Shown here one piece after another: positions 48,293 through 58,465 of a stretch of 64,000 nucleotides of DNA. Source of the stretch: Ideonella_A sp963843805. Lineage in GTDB: Bacteria; Pseudomonadota; Gammaproteobacteria; Burkholderiales; Burkholderiaceae_C. The stretch's first letter is position 1; each line of letters starts with the position of its first letter. The position numbers and the translations under genes are program-made. Below the pieces are notes generated by a model. That model had not been told where the DNA came from, did not search any database, and worked only from the letters and a program-made list of their open reading frames with translations. The stretch lies in the NCBI GenBank assembly GCA_963843805.1, contig CAWJLY010000004.1, forward strand, positions 1 through 64,000, read 5' to 3'.

Positions 48293-48340
48293 GGCAATGC
48301 CGGGTGTTCACCGCAGATCGCAGCCAAGCGATCCAATCGA

Positions 48341-49369
48341 TCATTTCTTCTGATATTTATCGATCAAGCGGGTCGCCTCTTCAGCCAGCTTGGGTCCGTC
48401 GATGCCTTTTTCGGCCACCTGCTGGAACCACACCGCACGCACGCCGGCGGCAGCGCGCGCCCAGCGTTGGGTCTCGGCCGGGTCGAGCTTGATGATGTTG
48501 TTGCCGGCCTTCTCGATCTGCCCGCGGCCGATCACATCGCCCTGGGCCATCGCGCGGCCGAACAGCGCGGCGGTATCGCTGCCACTGTTGGCGTCGATGA
48601 CCTTCTTCAGGTCGGGCGACAACTTGTCGTAGCTGGCCTTGTTCATCACGACGGCGAAGGTCAGCGTGTACAGGCCCTTGTCGCCGGAGAAGGTGGTGTG
48701 GTTCTTCACGATCTGGTGCAGCCGCAGCGACGGCACCACTTCGAAAGGAATGGTCGTGGCGCTGATCACGCCCTTCGACAAGGACTCGCCGATCGAGGTG
48801 ACCGGCATGCCGACCGGCGTGGCGCCCAGCTGCTCGAGCATGATGTTGATGACCCGCGAGCCACCGCGAATCTTCATGCCTTTCAGGTCTTCGAGCTTGT
48901 TGATCGGCTCTTTGCTGTGGAACAGACCCGGGCCGTGAACGTGGGTGGCAATCAACTTCACGTCCTTGAATTCGTCCATTGCATTCTTCTGCACGAATTC
49001 ATGGAAGGCGCGTGATCCCGACTCGGCTGCTCCAACGGTAAACGGCAGCTCGAAGGCTTCGGTCTTGGGAAACCGGCCGGGTGTAAAACCCATCACGATC
49101 CAGGCCAGGTCGACCACACCATCCTTGGCCTGATCGAACAGCTCGGGAGGCTTGCCACCGAGCTGCATGCTCGGGAACAGCTGCACCTTGATGCGGCCGC
49201 CGCTGTCTTTCTCGACCTTTTGCGCCCACGGCTCGATCGCCAGATGCGGCACATTGGCCTGCGCTGGCAGGAACTGGTGAAATCGAAGCGTCACGTCCGC
49301 GGCCAGTGCGGCGGGCAAGACGGCAAGCAGCGCCAGCGCGCCGAGAATGGGTTTGATGCGGAATGTCAT
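48341..49369 (-). CDS. TRAP-type C4-dicarboxylate-family substrate-binding protein (DctP-like)
   Basis: 342-aa periplasmic receptor. The signal peptide ends at ALAA near residue 23. DctP-family segments include FPSMQLGGKPPELFDQAKDG, the ligand-binding Arg region GMKIRGGSRVINIMLEQLGATPV, and a C-terminal helix ending in YQKK. The ligand is unknown; family members take organic acids. Start at ATG 49369. No DctQ/DctM membrane genes are in the window, so it is an orphan here. It lies downstream of MmgE/PrpD and a truncated HpcH/CitE fragment on the same strand, suggesting organic-acid uptake and catabolism. Confidence 0.88.
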   Translation of the reverse strand: MTFRIKPILGALALLAVLPAALAADVTLRFHQFLPAQANVPHLAIEPWAQKVEKDSGGRIKVQLFPSMQLGGKPPELFDQAKDGVVDLAWIVMGFTPGRFPKTEAFELPFTVGAAESGSRAFHEFVQKNAMDEFKDVKLIATHVHGPGLFHSKEPINKLEDLKGMKIRGGSRVINIMLEQLGATPVGMPVTSIGESLSKGVISATTIPFEVVPSLRLHQIVKNHTTFSGDKGLYTLTFAVVMNKASYDKLSPDLKKVIDANSGSDTAALFGRAMAQGDVIGRGQIEKAGNNIIKLDPAETQRWARAAAGVRAVWFQQVAEKGIDGPKLAEEATRLIDKYQKK

Positions 49370-49512
49370 GAGCCGGCTCCTGTTCGAGTTGAAATGGTGA
49401 CGCATCGACACGCCTGCCGGAATGTGGAAGTCCACAAAGTCCACTGACGCGGACGAGGGTATCCCGATCCAATTGATCCGCGCCACAGTTGCGCAGCGTG
49501 AGCGGGCAGGGT

Positions 49513-49683
49513 AGTGGATCGCAGCCAGTCGCCAGTGCCCCGCGCGGCCGCCGGCTGGTCGGCTGGCAAGACGGCGTCCTCCAGATCGACGATCACCGCA
49601 TCGGTGGCACCGGCCAGCGCCGTGGCATCACGCTCAGGCCGGTCTACAGGGACGAACAGCCGGGCTCGCAGCGGCCGCGACAC
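49513..49683 (-). pseudogene. Truncated HpcH/CitE-type lyase N-terminus
   Basis: On the minus strand a frame starting with GTG 49683 encodes RPLRARLFVPVDRPE, then ALAGATDAVIVDLEDAVLP and AAARGTGDWL. This is the first beta-strand and DLEDAV metal-site region of CitE/HpcH aldolases (citramalyl-CoA or malyl-CoA lyases). Only about 57 of roughly 270 residues remain; similarity stops abruptly near 49513. The start lies 4 bp after the MmgE/PrpD stop, so it was once in the operon with it and dctP. Confidence 0.7.
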
Positions 49684-49687
49684 GGTG

Positions 49688-51046
49688 TCAGCCGAGAAAG
49701 TTGGCAATTGAATCGGTATCTGCCAACGACCAGACCTGCCTGATCACCGCCTTCATCTCATGTTCGCTGGCACCGCCGCGATAGGCAGCCAGGCGCATCG
49801 CCTTGTCCTCGATTTCAGCCCGCGACAGACTGTTGCCCGGGTCACCCTTGGGCTCGTCAACGCGGGCCTCGAAGCTGCGGCCGTCGGTGGTCTCGAGCAG
49901 AACCTTGCCGATCCAGCGCGCGGGATACGCGGCGTCGACTTCGGCGTCACGAACCATCTCGACCTTGTCACGAAAAGCCACCACGTCGGCGTCGCGGAAG
50001 CAGGCGTCGAATTCGGTCAAACCGGCGCGGCCCTGGGTGGCGATCAGTCCAAGCACGGTTCCCATCGAAAACTTGGCCTGGTGCACCGTCTGCGGATCGA
50101 TGACCGGGCCGAGCACGTCGATCGCGCCCTGATGCACCTGGGCGGTCACCTTGCGGACCGCATCGGCAGCGATCCGGTGCTCGGTCATCAGCTGCAGCAG
50201 TGCATCGGCGGCCGGGTGGGTGTGACGACACGATGCGTGAAATTTGAACGAGGTCTCGGCCAGGGTCCAGCGGCTGCCCAGTCGATCGGTCAGCCGTGCC
50301 GGGTCGGCATCGGTCGACATGCCGGCGGCCATGCCGCGCGAGCCCTCCAGGATGTGTTGCGCGCCGGTGAAGCCGTCGGCAGCCAGATACGCCGCGGTCA
50401 GGCCCGCGGAGGCAGCGTGTGCGGTGTGCAACTGCTTCGAATCGGCGGCGTCGCGCAGGAATTCCCACAAGCCGGCCGACTGGGTGCCGGCCGAACCGAA
50501 GGCATGCAGCATCTGTGCCGGCGTCAGCTGCAACAGCCGACCGACGGCCGCCGCTGCCGCCAGCGTGCCGGCCGTGCCGGTGGTGTGAAAAACCTTGTAG
50601 TGGGAGCGGCCGAGAAATTCGCCGACGCGGATGCCGACTTCATAACCGGCAACCGATGCCGTCAGCAACTCGCGGCCCGACGAGCCCAGCGCCTGCGCAA
50701 CCGCCAGAGCAGCCGGAAAAACCACCGCTGCCGGGTGGAAAACCGAGCCGTTGTGCACATCGTCCTGCTCGGCAACATGCGACGCGGCGGCGTTGATCGC
50801 TGCCGCAACCAGCGGACTGCTGGTCTTGCGATGGATCAGGATTTCCGACGGGCCGCTGGCCGGGCCCATCTGCTCCATGAATGTCGCCATGCTCTCGACG
50901 GCCCGGGCGCTTTTGCCGGCCAGTGCCGATGCAAACCAGTCGAGGAACAGATCTTCGGCGCGGCGTACGACGGTATCGGGAATCGACTCGAATCGCAGCC
51001 CGGCGGCAAAATCGGCCAACGCGCGGCTGGGGTGATCATGGGTCAT
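49688..51046 (-). CDS. MmgE/PrpD family protein
   Basis: 452-aa protein of the 2-methylcitrate dehydratase/cis-aconitate decarboxylase fold. Helical-domain landmarks include DLFLDWFASALAGKSARAV, ASHVAEQDDVHNGSVFHPAA, the His-rich FKFHASCRHTHPAADALL and a C-terminal alpha+beta lid. Members dehydrate or decarboxylate tricarboxylates; this copy, in an operon-like row with a CitE fragment and a TRAP receptor, is more likely for an unusual organic acid than for propionate, since no prpB/C is present. Start at ATG 51046, preceded by AGGAG; a longer start exists at 51082. Confidence 0.85.
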   Translation of the reverse strand: MTHDHPSRALADFAAGLRFESIPDTVVRRAEDLFLDWFASALAGKSARAVESMATFMEQMGPASGPSEILIHRKTSSPLVAAAINAAASHVAEQDDVHNGSVFHPAAVVFPAALAVAQALGSSGRELLTASVAGYEVGIRVGEFLGRSHYKVFHTTGTAGTLAAAAAVGRLLQLTPAQMLHAFGSAGTQSAGLWEFLRDAADSKQLHTAHAASAGLTAAYLAADGFTGAQHILEGSRGMAAGMSTDADPARLTDRLGSRWTLAETSFKFHASCRHTHPAADALLQLMTEHRIAADAVRKVTAQVHQGAIDVLGPVIDPQTVHQAKFSMGTVLGLIATQGRAGLTEFDACFRDADVVAFRDKVEMVRDAEVDAAYPARWIGKVLLETTDGRSFEARVDEPKGDPGNSLSRAEIEDKAMRLAAYRGGASEHEMKAVIRQVWSLADTDSIANFLG

Positions 51047-51092
51047 GGTCGGTCTCCTGAAGAATGTCTGCTCACCCAGCAATCATCTGTCA

Positions 51093-51770
51093 TCAGCACG
51101 CTGGATGCGGCAATCGGGTATTGTCGGACCAGGCGATTTTCGCGATCCAGTTGGTTCGCCACCGCAGGTCGGTCACGGACACCAGAATGCCCGCGGTCTG
51201 GATGCTGGCCAGATGCCGGCCGCGTTGCGCGGTCCACTCGTCGAGCGCCAGCCCGAGGCATTTGCAGCGGGCCTCCATGTCGGCCCAGCGACCGGCAAAT
51301 CGTCGACGTGCTTCGCTCGCATCGGTCGCACCAGCCACATCGCTGGCCGCCTGCGGGCCGAGATAAAGTTCGGCATTGGCAAGCAGCTCGGGCCGTTCAG
51401 CGCTGACCAGGCTGGCGAGCCCGACGACGTCGATGCCGACCGCTCCGGCCGGACACCAGGCGAGCAAGGACACACCGGCTTCGTGACTGATCGAGACCGG
51501 CCCGGCGCCGCGCCGTTCGGGTGGCAGATCGAGCCAGCGATTCGCGAAGGTGGCGCCTGCCTGCCGTTGCAAAGCCGCTCGCAGCAGCCGCCGGGCGGCC
51601 ATGCGGTCGTGGCCTGCGGCACCAGCCGGGTCAACTTGATGGCGGATCGCCAACACCTCGATGGCGGGCCAGTCGGCGGGCCGGTTCTCGATCCGACAGC
51701 GGCGAAAAAACGCGGGCTGGTTGGCGGCAGACTTCTCTGCGGGCGCAGCCGGCGACCACACGGCGCTCAT
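51093..51770 (-). CDS. 4'-phosphopantetheinyl transferase
   Basis: 225-aa Sfp-type transferase that activates carrier proteins with the CoA arm. Signature motifs are GIDVVGLASL (Mg-binding Asp) and WADMEARCKCLGLAL, matching W/FxxxEAxxK. It starts at ATG 51770, overlapping the NRPS stop by 4 bp (ATGA). This tight coupling makes it the dedicated activating enzyme for the carrier domain of that synthetase, by inference. The reading frame is intact, unlike the 3' half of the NRPS gene. Confidence 0.85.
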   Translation of the reverse strand: MSAVWSPAAPAEKSAANQPAFFRRCRIENRPADWPAIEVLAIRHQVDPAGAAGHDRMAARRLLRAALQRQAGATFANRWLDLPPERRGAGPVSISHEAGVSLLAWCPAGAVGIDVVGLASLVSAERPELLANAELYLGPQAASDVAGATDASEARRRFAGRWADMEARCKCLGLALDEWTAQRGRHLASIQTAGILVSVTDLRWRTNWIAKIAWSDNTRLPHPAC

Positions 51771-54700
51771 TGCTGCACCGCCGGCACGCCGCGCCATGCC
51801 GTTGCGGCGGGCAAGCTCTCGCCCTTCATGACCAGGGTCATCGGTCCGAGTTCAACGTCATCGCCGACCTGCGCGCCGTACAACACGACGCTGCGCGGCC
51901 CGAGCGTCACGCGCTCGCCGATGCGCACCCGATCGATCTTCATGATGCGGTCTTCGAACAGATGGGTCTGCGGGCAGCCAGGGCGTTGAGCTCGCTGTGG
52001 GCGCCGATCTCGACGCAATCGAATTCGGTGATGTCGGTGGTGTCGAGCCAGGCCGACGGCGCGATCCGGCAGCCGAGCAGGTTCAGCGCCAGCGGCAGCA
52101 TGGGCGTGCCGCGAAGGTAGCGCAACACATTGGGCACCGCAATGCCTTCGTACATGTTGCTCACCGCCTCGGACAGCCAGACGAACGGCGTCCACATCGG
52201 CGCCGCCCGGGGACGGTAACGGCCGACCAGCAGCCACTTGAGGATCGCGACCCAGGCAAAGGTGGTGAGCCCGTACAGGATGCCGGCCAAGCCCGAGTTC
52301 GAGCGCGACCAGATGCCAACGCTCGCTGGCGGCCAGCGGCATCGCATCGAGCACGATGGCGTAGCCGATGGCGATCACCAGCGCATGCGGCGCGGCGATG
52401 CGGAAGGCTTCGACCAGCCCACGGGCGACGCGCCGTCGCATCGGCGGCCGGTAGGTCAGCTCGGCGGGGGCATGCATCGGCGCCTCGCGCGCCGGCAGGT
52501 GCATCGGTGGCGAACCGAGCCAGGTGTCGCCGGGATGCATCTCGCCGTTGGCGGGCACCGACGACAACACGCCGATCAGGACGTTGTCGGGCAACACCGT
52601 GCCATCGGGCAGGTAGGCGCAGTTGCCGACAAAGCTGCGGTTGCCGATCACGGTCGGCTCGCACGGTCATCCAGCCGCCGATGATCTGCTCGTCGCCGAG
52701 CATCACGGCGTCGGCGATGAAGGTCTCGTCGCCAAGCGTCAACACGTCGGGCACGACGCCCAGTGCGGTCGACAGTTCGGCATCACGGCCGACGGTGGCG
52801 CCGAGCAGCCGGTACCAGGCGGCCGAATAGACGGTGGCATAGATACCGTGCAGCACGGCAAGGCTCGATTCCTGGATCTGGCTGACCAGCCACTTGGCCA
52901 GATAGCGGTTGCTGTGCACCGGCCACGACCCGGCCACCATCCGCGGCAAGAAACGTCCAGCGGATGCCGGCCGACAGCAGCGCCGTCAGCACGATCATCA
53001 CCACGCTGGCCGGCAGCGCCAACGCAAAAAACTTGGCCAGCCGCAACATGAAGGCTTGCCAGGCGCTGATCGAGCCGTCGTCGAGCAGCGGCTGCACGGC
53101 CAGGTCGGGCACGTCGAGAAAGTCGATCAGCATGAAGGCCGGGAAAACCGGCATGAAAAATGCCACGGCAACCCCGAGCGCGCCGATCACGAACAGCAGC
53201 GCCTCGACGTTGCGGCGGCGTCTTGCTGACCGCGGGCCGGGCCGGGCGGGTGGATGGATCGTCGGCGCCGACATCCTGGGCTGGCGAGCCGGCCCAGATG
53301 CGGCCGGCCGGAATCTGTTCGCCGTCGCTCAGCGCCGACTGGCCCTGCAGATGCGCGCCAGTCGCCGATGCGCGACCCCGCCTGAGATCACGCAGAACGA
53401 CCCGACCGCAGCATTCGCGCCCGATCTCGATCCGGCCCAGGTGCAGCATGCCGCCCTTCACCAACGCATTCTCGAGGTTGACCCCATTGCCGAGGCTGAC
53501 CCCGTCGGCAAGCTGCAACAGATCGGGCACCCGAACGGTGATCGAACCGATCATCACCTCCGATCCGATGGTCGCGCCGAGCGCTCGCAGCCAGCCGACA
53601 TAAAGCGACGATCCGGCAATCATGTAGGTCGGCGCCGCTTCGACCAGGCGGTCGGCAAGCCACCAGCGGAAGTAGATCCAACCCCACAACGGATACGTTC
53701 CGGCAGCAAGCCGGCCGGCAACCAGCCACTTGCCGGCCCAGGCAGCAACAAACTCGAACAGGGTCGCCAGCACAAACGTCAGCGTCGCCATGAAAACGGC
53801 AAACACGATCGAGTCGTCCGGTTCGCCGGTGAAGAAGTGGTAGGTGAAAAACGGCGCCAGCCACTGCGCCATCTTCAGCAGCACGAGCAGCGGCAACACC
53901 AGACCTTGCGCGATGCCACAGCGCCAGCGACGCCAGATCGAGTGAAGCACGAACGGACGCGGCGCCGCCGCCGAATCGTTGCCGACAGCTGCCTGTGCGG
54001 CATCGGCCTGATCCTGCAAGGCCTGCGCAAGCACGCCGACGCGTCGCAGGCGGTAAATGTCACGCACACTGGCTCGGCTGAAGCGTGGATCGGCGCGCAC
54101 CGCCGATACCAGCCGGGCAGCCATCAGCGAATGGCCGCCGAGATCGCTGAAAAAATCCATCTCGCGGCGCACCGCCTGGCCCGGGAACAAGCGCTGCAAG
54201 GCGGCGAACAACACGTCTTCGGCCGCGCTTTCCGGGCGGTCCGAGTCGCTGCTGACACGTCGGGTCAGGGGCAGCGCGCGCAGCGCCTTGCGGTCGATCT
54301 TGCCCGACGCAATGCGGGGCATCTCGGTCAGCAGCTCGAACTGCGACGGCACCATGTAGGGCGGCAAAATGGCTGCGAGCGAGCGGCGAAGTGCGACGCT
54401 GTCCGGCGCGGTGGCACTGCTGGCTGCAACCAGGTAGGCAACCAGCTGGTCGTCTGCATCGTCCTGGCGCAGCAACACGGCCGCCGTGCCGATTCCCGGT
54501 TGCCTGGCCAACACGGCCTCGATTTCACCGAGCTCGACGCGAAAGCCACGGATCTTGATCTGGTCGTCGGTGCGGCCCAGGCACTGCACCTGGCGATCGG
54601 CGTCGATGGTGGCCAGATCGCCGGTCCGGTACAGCCAGGCGTCATCGGCGCCCAATGCCCAGGGGTTGGCCAGAAATTTGCGTGCGGTGAGCTCCGGCCG

Positions 54701-55846
54701 ACCCAAGTAGCCCTGCGCGACACCCGGCCCGGCGATGCACAGCTCGCCGGTTTCACCGAGCGCCCGCAGTTGCAGTGGCGCGGCTGTACCTGCCGGCCAG
54801 GCATCTTCGTCGATCGGCTGGATGATCATCAGGTCGTAATTGGGCAGCGGACGGCCGATGGTCACTGGCGCGCCGGGCTGCAGCTCGGCCAGACTGGCCG
54901 ATACCGTCGCTTCGGTCGGGCCGTAGGTATTGAAGACCTGTCGGCCGGGCCGAGCCCAGCGATCGACCAATGCGGCCGGGCACATCTCACCACCGAGATT
55001 GATCAAGCGCAGCCCGGGCACATCGTGTGCAAACAGCGCCAGCAGCGTCGGCACCGCATGCAGCACTGTCACGCCGTGGTCGCCCAGCAGGCGCGGCAGC
55101 AACTCGGGATCGCCGGCGGCGTCGGGCGGGCCGATCCACAGCGTGGCGCCGACCAGATAGCTGATCCAGATTTCCTCGAACGACATGTCGAACGAGACTG
55201 AAAAGCCCTGGTAGACCCGGTCGCTGCTGCGCACGCCGAGCTGCGAATTTTCGCTGCGCAGAAAGTGGCAGATGCTGCGCTGCGAAATGGCGATGCCTTT
55301 GGGCTTGCCGGTCGAACCCGAGGTGTAGATCACATACGCGGTATGTTCGGCCAGCGCCGCTTCGCGCCGGCGCGCCAGCGTGCCGGATGGCAGCGGCGCC
55401 AGCAACGTCTGCCCGCCAATCAATGTGATGCCCACCGGCAACGGCGGCAAGGCGTGGCTGAGTTCTTCGGCCGTCACAAGTGCCACCGCCTGTGCATCCT
55501 CCAGGCAGGCGGCAACCCGGTCCGCAGGGGTCTGCGAGTCCAATGGCAACCAGGCGGCGCCGGTCTTGGCGATCGCCAGCTGCAGCACCAGCAGCTCGAT
55601 TCCTCGGGGCAGCCACAGCCCGACAATCGCACCCGGCCGCACGCCGTGCGTCTCGATCAGACGATGCGCTGCGGCATCGGCCATCGCGTCGAGTTCGGCA
55701 TACGAGACGCTGCGATCGCCAAATATCAGCGCGATCTGCTTCGGTTGCGCGGCCGCGGTGAACTCGAACAGATCGGCCAGGATCTCGTCGCCGAGCAAGT
55801 CGGGCCGGCGCGGGCCGCGCAGGATCTCCGGCAGCGACTGGTTCAT
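51767..55846 (-). pseudogene. Pls/PosA-like single-module NRPS, 3' half with multiple frame breaks
   Basis: The first 810 or so residues are intact. They comprise an adenylation domain (YVIYTSGSTGKPKGIA, NTYGPTEATVSAS, YRTGDL, KIRGFRVELGEIE, GKIDRKAL), a carrier domain (FFSDLGGHSLMAARL, attachment Ser) and membrane helices with early left-handed hexapeptide repeats (GATIGSEVMIGSITVRVPDL). From about 53410 to 51970 the protein continues only by changing frame about eight times, through ALLFVIGALGVAVAFFMPVF, WPVHSNRYLAKWLVSQI, VIGNRSFVGNCAYLPDG, GLTTFAWVAILKWLLVGRYR and THLFEDRIMKIDRVRIGE, to the stop at 51767. The architecture is that of the NRPS terminal-domain family seen in Pls/PosA-like proteins; product unknown. 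ATG 55846 is chosen over TTG 55867. Confidence 0.8.
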
Positions 55847-55936
55847 CGACGCGTCATCGGCGGCCAATCCGCTGCCATGCTGTGTCGCGGTGGCTGTGCC
55901 AGGCGGGAAGCCCGCATGAACGCCTGCAACTGCTTG

Positions 55937-57121
55937 TCAGACCGCACCGGCACTTTTCAGCTGGTCGATGGTTTCGCTGCCATAACCGAGCGCCGACAAG
56001 ATCGCCTCGGTATGTTCGCCCAGCGCCGGCACTGCATCCATCCGGGCGTCGGTCGCGCCCGGCGGCAGCAGCGCCGGCACACTGCCTGCGGGTGTATCGA
56101 CATCGACCCAGCGGCCGCGTGCAGCCAACTGGCGATGCGCCCACACATCGGCCATCGAGTTGACCCGTGAATTGGCGATCTGCGCGGCATTCAAGCGGTC
56201 GACCACCTGTTCGGCTGAAAACCCGGCAAACGATTGATCGATCAACGCCTTCAATTCGGCACGCGCAGCGCTGCGTTTGGCGTTGCTGACAAAACGCGGG
56301 TCAGTGGCCAGATCGGGCTGCTCGAGCACGCGGGTGCAAAAGGCCTGCCATTCGCGCTCGTTCTGGATGCCGAGCATCACGCTTTGGCCGTCACCGGTCG
56401 GGAACGGGCCGTAGGGATAGATCGTAGCGTGCGCGGCGCCGGCGCGCGTGGGTGGTGCGGCGTCTTCGAAGGCGTAATAAAGCGGGTAACTCATCCACTC
56501 GACCATGCTTTCGAGCATCGAGATGTCGATGCGTTTGCCGAGGCCGGTACGGCCGCGTTCGATCAAGGCCGACAGGATGTTGGTATAGGCGTACATGCCC
56601 GCTGCGATATCGGCAATTGAACAGCCGGCCTTCGACGGTTCGTCGGGTGTGCCGGTGATCGACAGAAAACCCGACTCGCTCTGGATCAACAGGTCGTAGG
56701 CCTTGGCATCGCGGTACGGGCCGGGGTTGAGCGGGTCATCGCCGTAGCCCGAAATATCGCAGACGATCAGTTTCGGATACGTCGGGTGCAAGCTCTCGAA
56801 CGACAAGCCCATCCGCGCGGCAGCGCCGGGCGCCAGGTTTTGCACCAGCACATCGGCATCGGCCAGCAGCTTGCCGAGAATATCCGGCGCCTGCGGATGT
56901 TTCAGATCAAGGCTGAGGCTCTCCTTCGAGCGGTTGGTCCAGACGAAATGCGAGGCTTGGCCACGCACCCGCTCGTCGTAGCCGCGCGCAAAATCGCCGA
57001 CGCCAGGGCGTTCGACCTTGATCACGCGGGCGCCCAGGTCAGCCAGCTGGCGGGTGCAGAACGGCGCCGCAATGGCATGTTCGAGCGTGACGACGCTGAT
57101 ACCTTCGAGCGGACGGGTCAT
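55937..57121 (-). CDS. Class III (CaiB/BaiF) CoA transferase
   Basis: 394-aa family III CoA transferase. The N-terminal LEGISVVTLEHAIAAPFCTRQLADLGARVIKVE, the region FVWTNRSKESLSLDLK and the catalytic Asp in DAKAYDLLIQSESG are typical. It moves CoA between a donor such as succinyl-CoA and a free carboxylic acid; the acid is unknown. Start at ATG 57121 (MTRPLEGISV); a longer frame to 57544 is antisense to the next gene. It is 14 bp downstream of an acyl-CoA dehydrogenase gene on the same strand, suggesting a small acid-activation and oxidation operon. Confidence 0.92.
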   Translation of the reverse strand: MTRPLEGISVVTLEHAIAAPFCTRQLADLGARVIKVERPGVGDFARGYDERVRGQASHFVWTNRSKESLSLDLKHPQAPDILGKLLADADVLVQNLAPGAAARMGLSFESLHPTYPKLIVCDISGYGDDPLNPGPYRDAKAYDLLIQSESGFLSITGTPDEPSKAGCSIADIAAGMYAYTNILSALIERGRTGLGKRIDISMLESMVEWMSYPLYYAFEDAAPPTRAGAAHATIYPYGPFPTGDGQSVMLGIQNEREWQAFCTRVLEQPDLATDPRFVSNAKRSAARAELKALIDQSFAGFSAEQVVDRLNAAQIANSRVNSMADVWAHRQLAARGRWVDVDTPAGSVPALLPPGATDARMDAVPALGEHTEAILSALGYGSETIDQLKSAGAV

Positions 57122-57135
57122 GTCGATCGCCTTGC

Positions 57136-58293
57136 TCAGAAGCTGCGCGGCAAGCCGAGCACATGTTCGGCCACATAACTCAAAATCAGATTGGTCGAGA
57201 TGGGTGCCACCTGGTAGAGACGGGTTTCGCGGAATTTTCGCTCGATGTCGTATTCGGTCGCAAAACCGAAACCGCCGTGAAATTGCAGGCAGGCATTGGC
57301 AGCCTCCCACGAGGCCTTGGCGGCCAGGTATTTGGCCATGTTGGCTTCGCTGCCACAGGGCAGGTGGGCGTCGAACAACTCGCAGGCGCGCCAGCGCATC
57401 AGGTCGGCGGCCTCGACCTCGATCTTGGCTTCGGCGATCGGGAACTGCACACCCTGGTTCTGGCCGATCGGGCGGCCGAACACGACGCGTTCTTTCACAT
57501 AGGCAGTGACGCGGTCGAGAAACCAATGGCCGTCGCCGATGCATTCTGCGGCGATCAACGTGCGCTCGGCGTTCAGACCGTCGAGGATGTATTTGAAGCC
57601 CTTGCCTTCCTCGCCGATCAGGTTGTCGGCCGGAATCTCGAGGTTGTCGAAGAACAACTCGTTGGTTTCGTGGTTGACCATGTTGGCGATCGGACGCACG
57701 TCCATGCCCTTGCCGATGGCATCGCGCAGATCGACCAGAAAGATCGACATGCCGGCAGTCTTTTTCTGCACATCGGCCAGTGGCGTGGTGCGCGCCAGCA
57801 GGATCATCAGCTCCGAGTGCTGGATGCGCGATATCCAGACCTTCTGGCCGTTCACAACATAACGATCGCCCTTTTTTACCGCGGTGGTCTTGATCTTGGT
57901 GGTATCGGTACCGGTGGTCGGCTCGGTCACGCCCATCGACTGCAGGCGCAATTCGCCGCTGGCGATCTTCGGCAGATAAAGCTGCTTCTGCGCCTCGGAG
58001 CCATGGCGCAGCAAGGTACCCATGTTGTACATCTGACCATGACAGGCGCCCGAGTTGCCGCCGCTGCGGTTGATCTCTTCCATGATCACCGAGGCTTCGG
58101 CCAGGCCGAGGCCGGAACCGCCGTATTCCTGCGGAATCAGCGCGGCCAGCCAGCCGGCGTCGGTCAGCGCCTTGACAAAAGCCTCCGGGTAGGCGCGCTC
58201 GTGGTCGACCTTGCGATGATATTCATCCGGAAACTGGCGGCACAGGTCGCGCACGGCGTCGCGGATGTCGGTCAATTGGCGATCAGGGCTCAT
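57136..58293 (-). CDS. Acyl-CoA dehydrogenase
   Basis: 385-aa FAD enzyme introducing an alpha,beta double bond into an acyl-CoA. Landmarks are YGGSGLGLAEASVIMEEI, the FAD region LRLQSMGVTEPTTGTDTTKI, VNGQKVWISRIQHSE, and the C-terminal CLQFHGGFGFATEYDIERKFRETRL. The closest look is to the branched or short-chain type; substrate specificity is not readable. Start MSPDRQLTDIRDAVRDLC at 58293. It is co-transcribed with the CoA transferase downstream. Confidence 0.93.
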   Translation of the reverse strand: MSPDRQLTDIRDAVRDLCRQFPDEYHRKVDHERAYPEAFVKALTDAGWLAALIPQEYGGSGLGLAEASVIMEEINRSGGNSGACHGQMYNMGTLLRHGSEAQKQLYLPKIASGELRLQSMGVTEPTTGTDTTKIKTTAVKKGDRYVVNGQKVWISRIQHSELMILLARTTPLADVQKKTAGMSIFLVDLRDAIGKGMDVRPIANMVNHETNELFFDNLEIPADNLIGEEGKGFKYILDGLNAERTLIAAECIGDGHWFLDRVTAYVKERVVFGRPIGQNQGVQFPIAEAKIEVEAADLMRWRACELFDAHLPCGSEANMAKYLAAKASWEAANACLQFHGGFGFATEYDIERKFRETRLYQVAPISTNLILSYVAEHVLGLPRSF

Positions 58294-58465
58294 GACATTG
58301 CGTATAGGGGGGTGGGTCGGATCAGGCCAGTCCAGCCAGCACCTGCATTGTCAGCCAGCCATCGTGGTCACGGGTCCACAAGCTGACGTGTCGATCCTCG
58401 TCAGGCTGGCCACAGACCGTGAGCCGGCTGCAGTCGGATTCAGTCGTCGACCGCGCGGCGCCGTC

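Noticed and set aside
49760..51406. 548-aa forward open frame over MmgE/PrpD and the PPTase
   Set aside because: Antisense shadow crossing two well-supported minus-strand genes.
52964..55201. 745-aa forward open frame over the NRPS gene
   Set aside because: It stays open where the NRPS is frame-broken, but the sequence is Gln/Arg-rich antisense composition, while the minus strand carries adenylation and carrier motifs.
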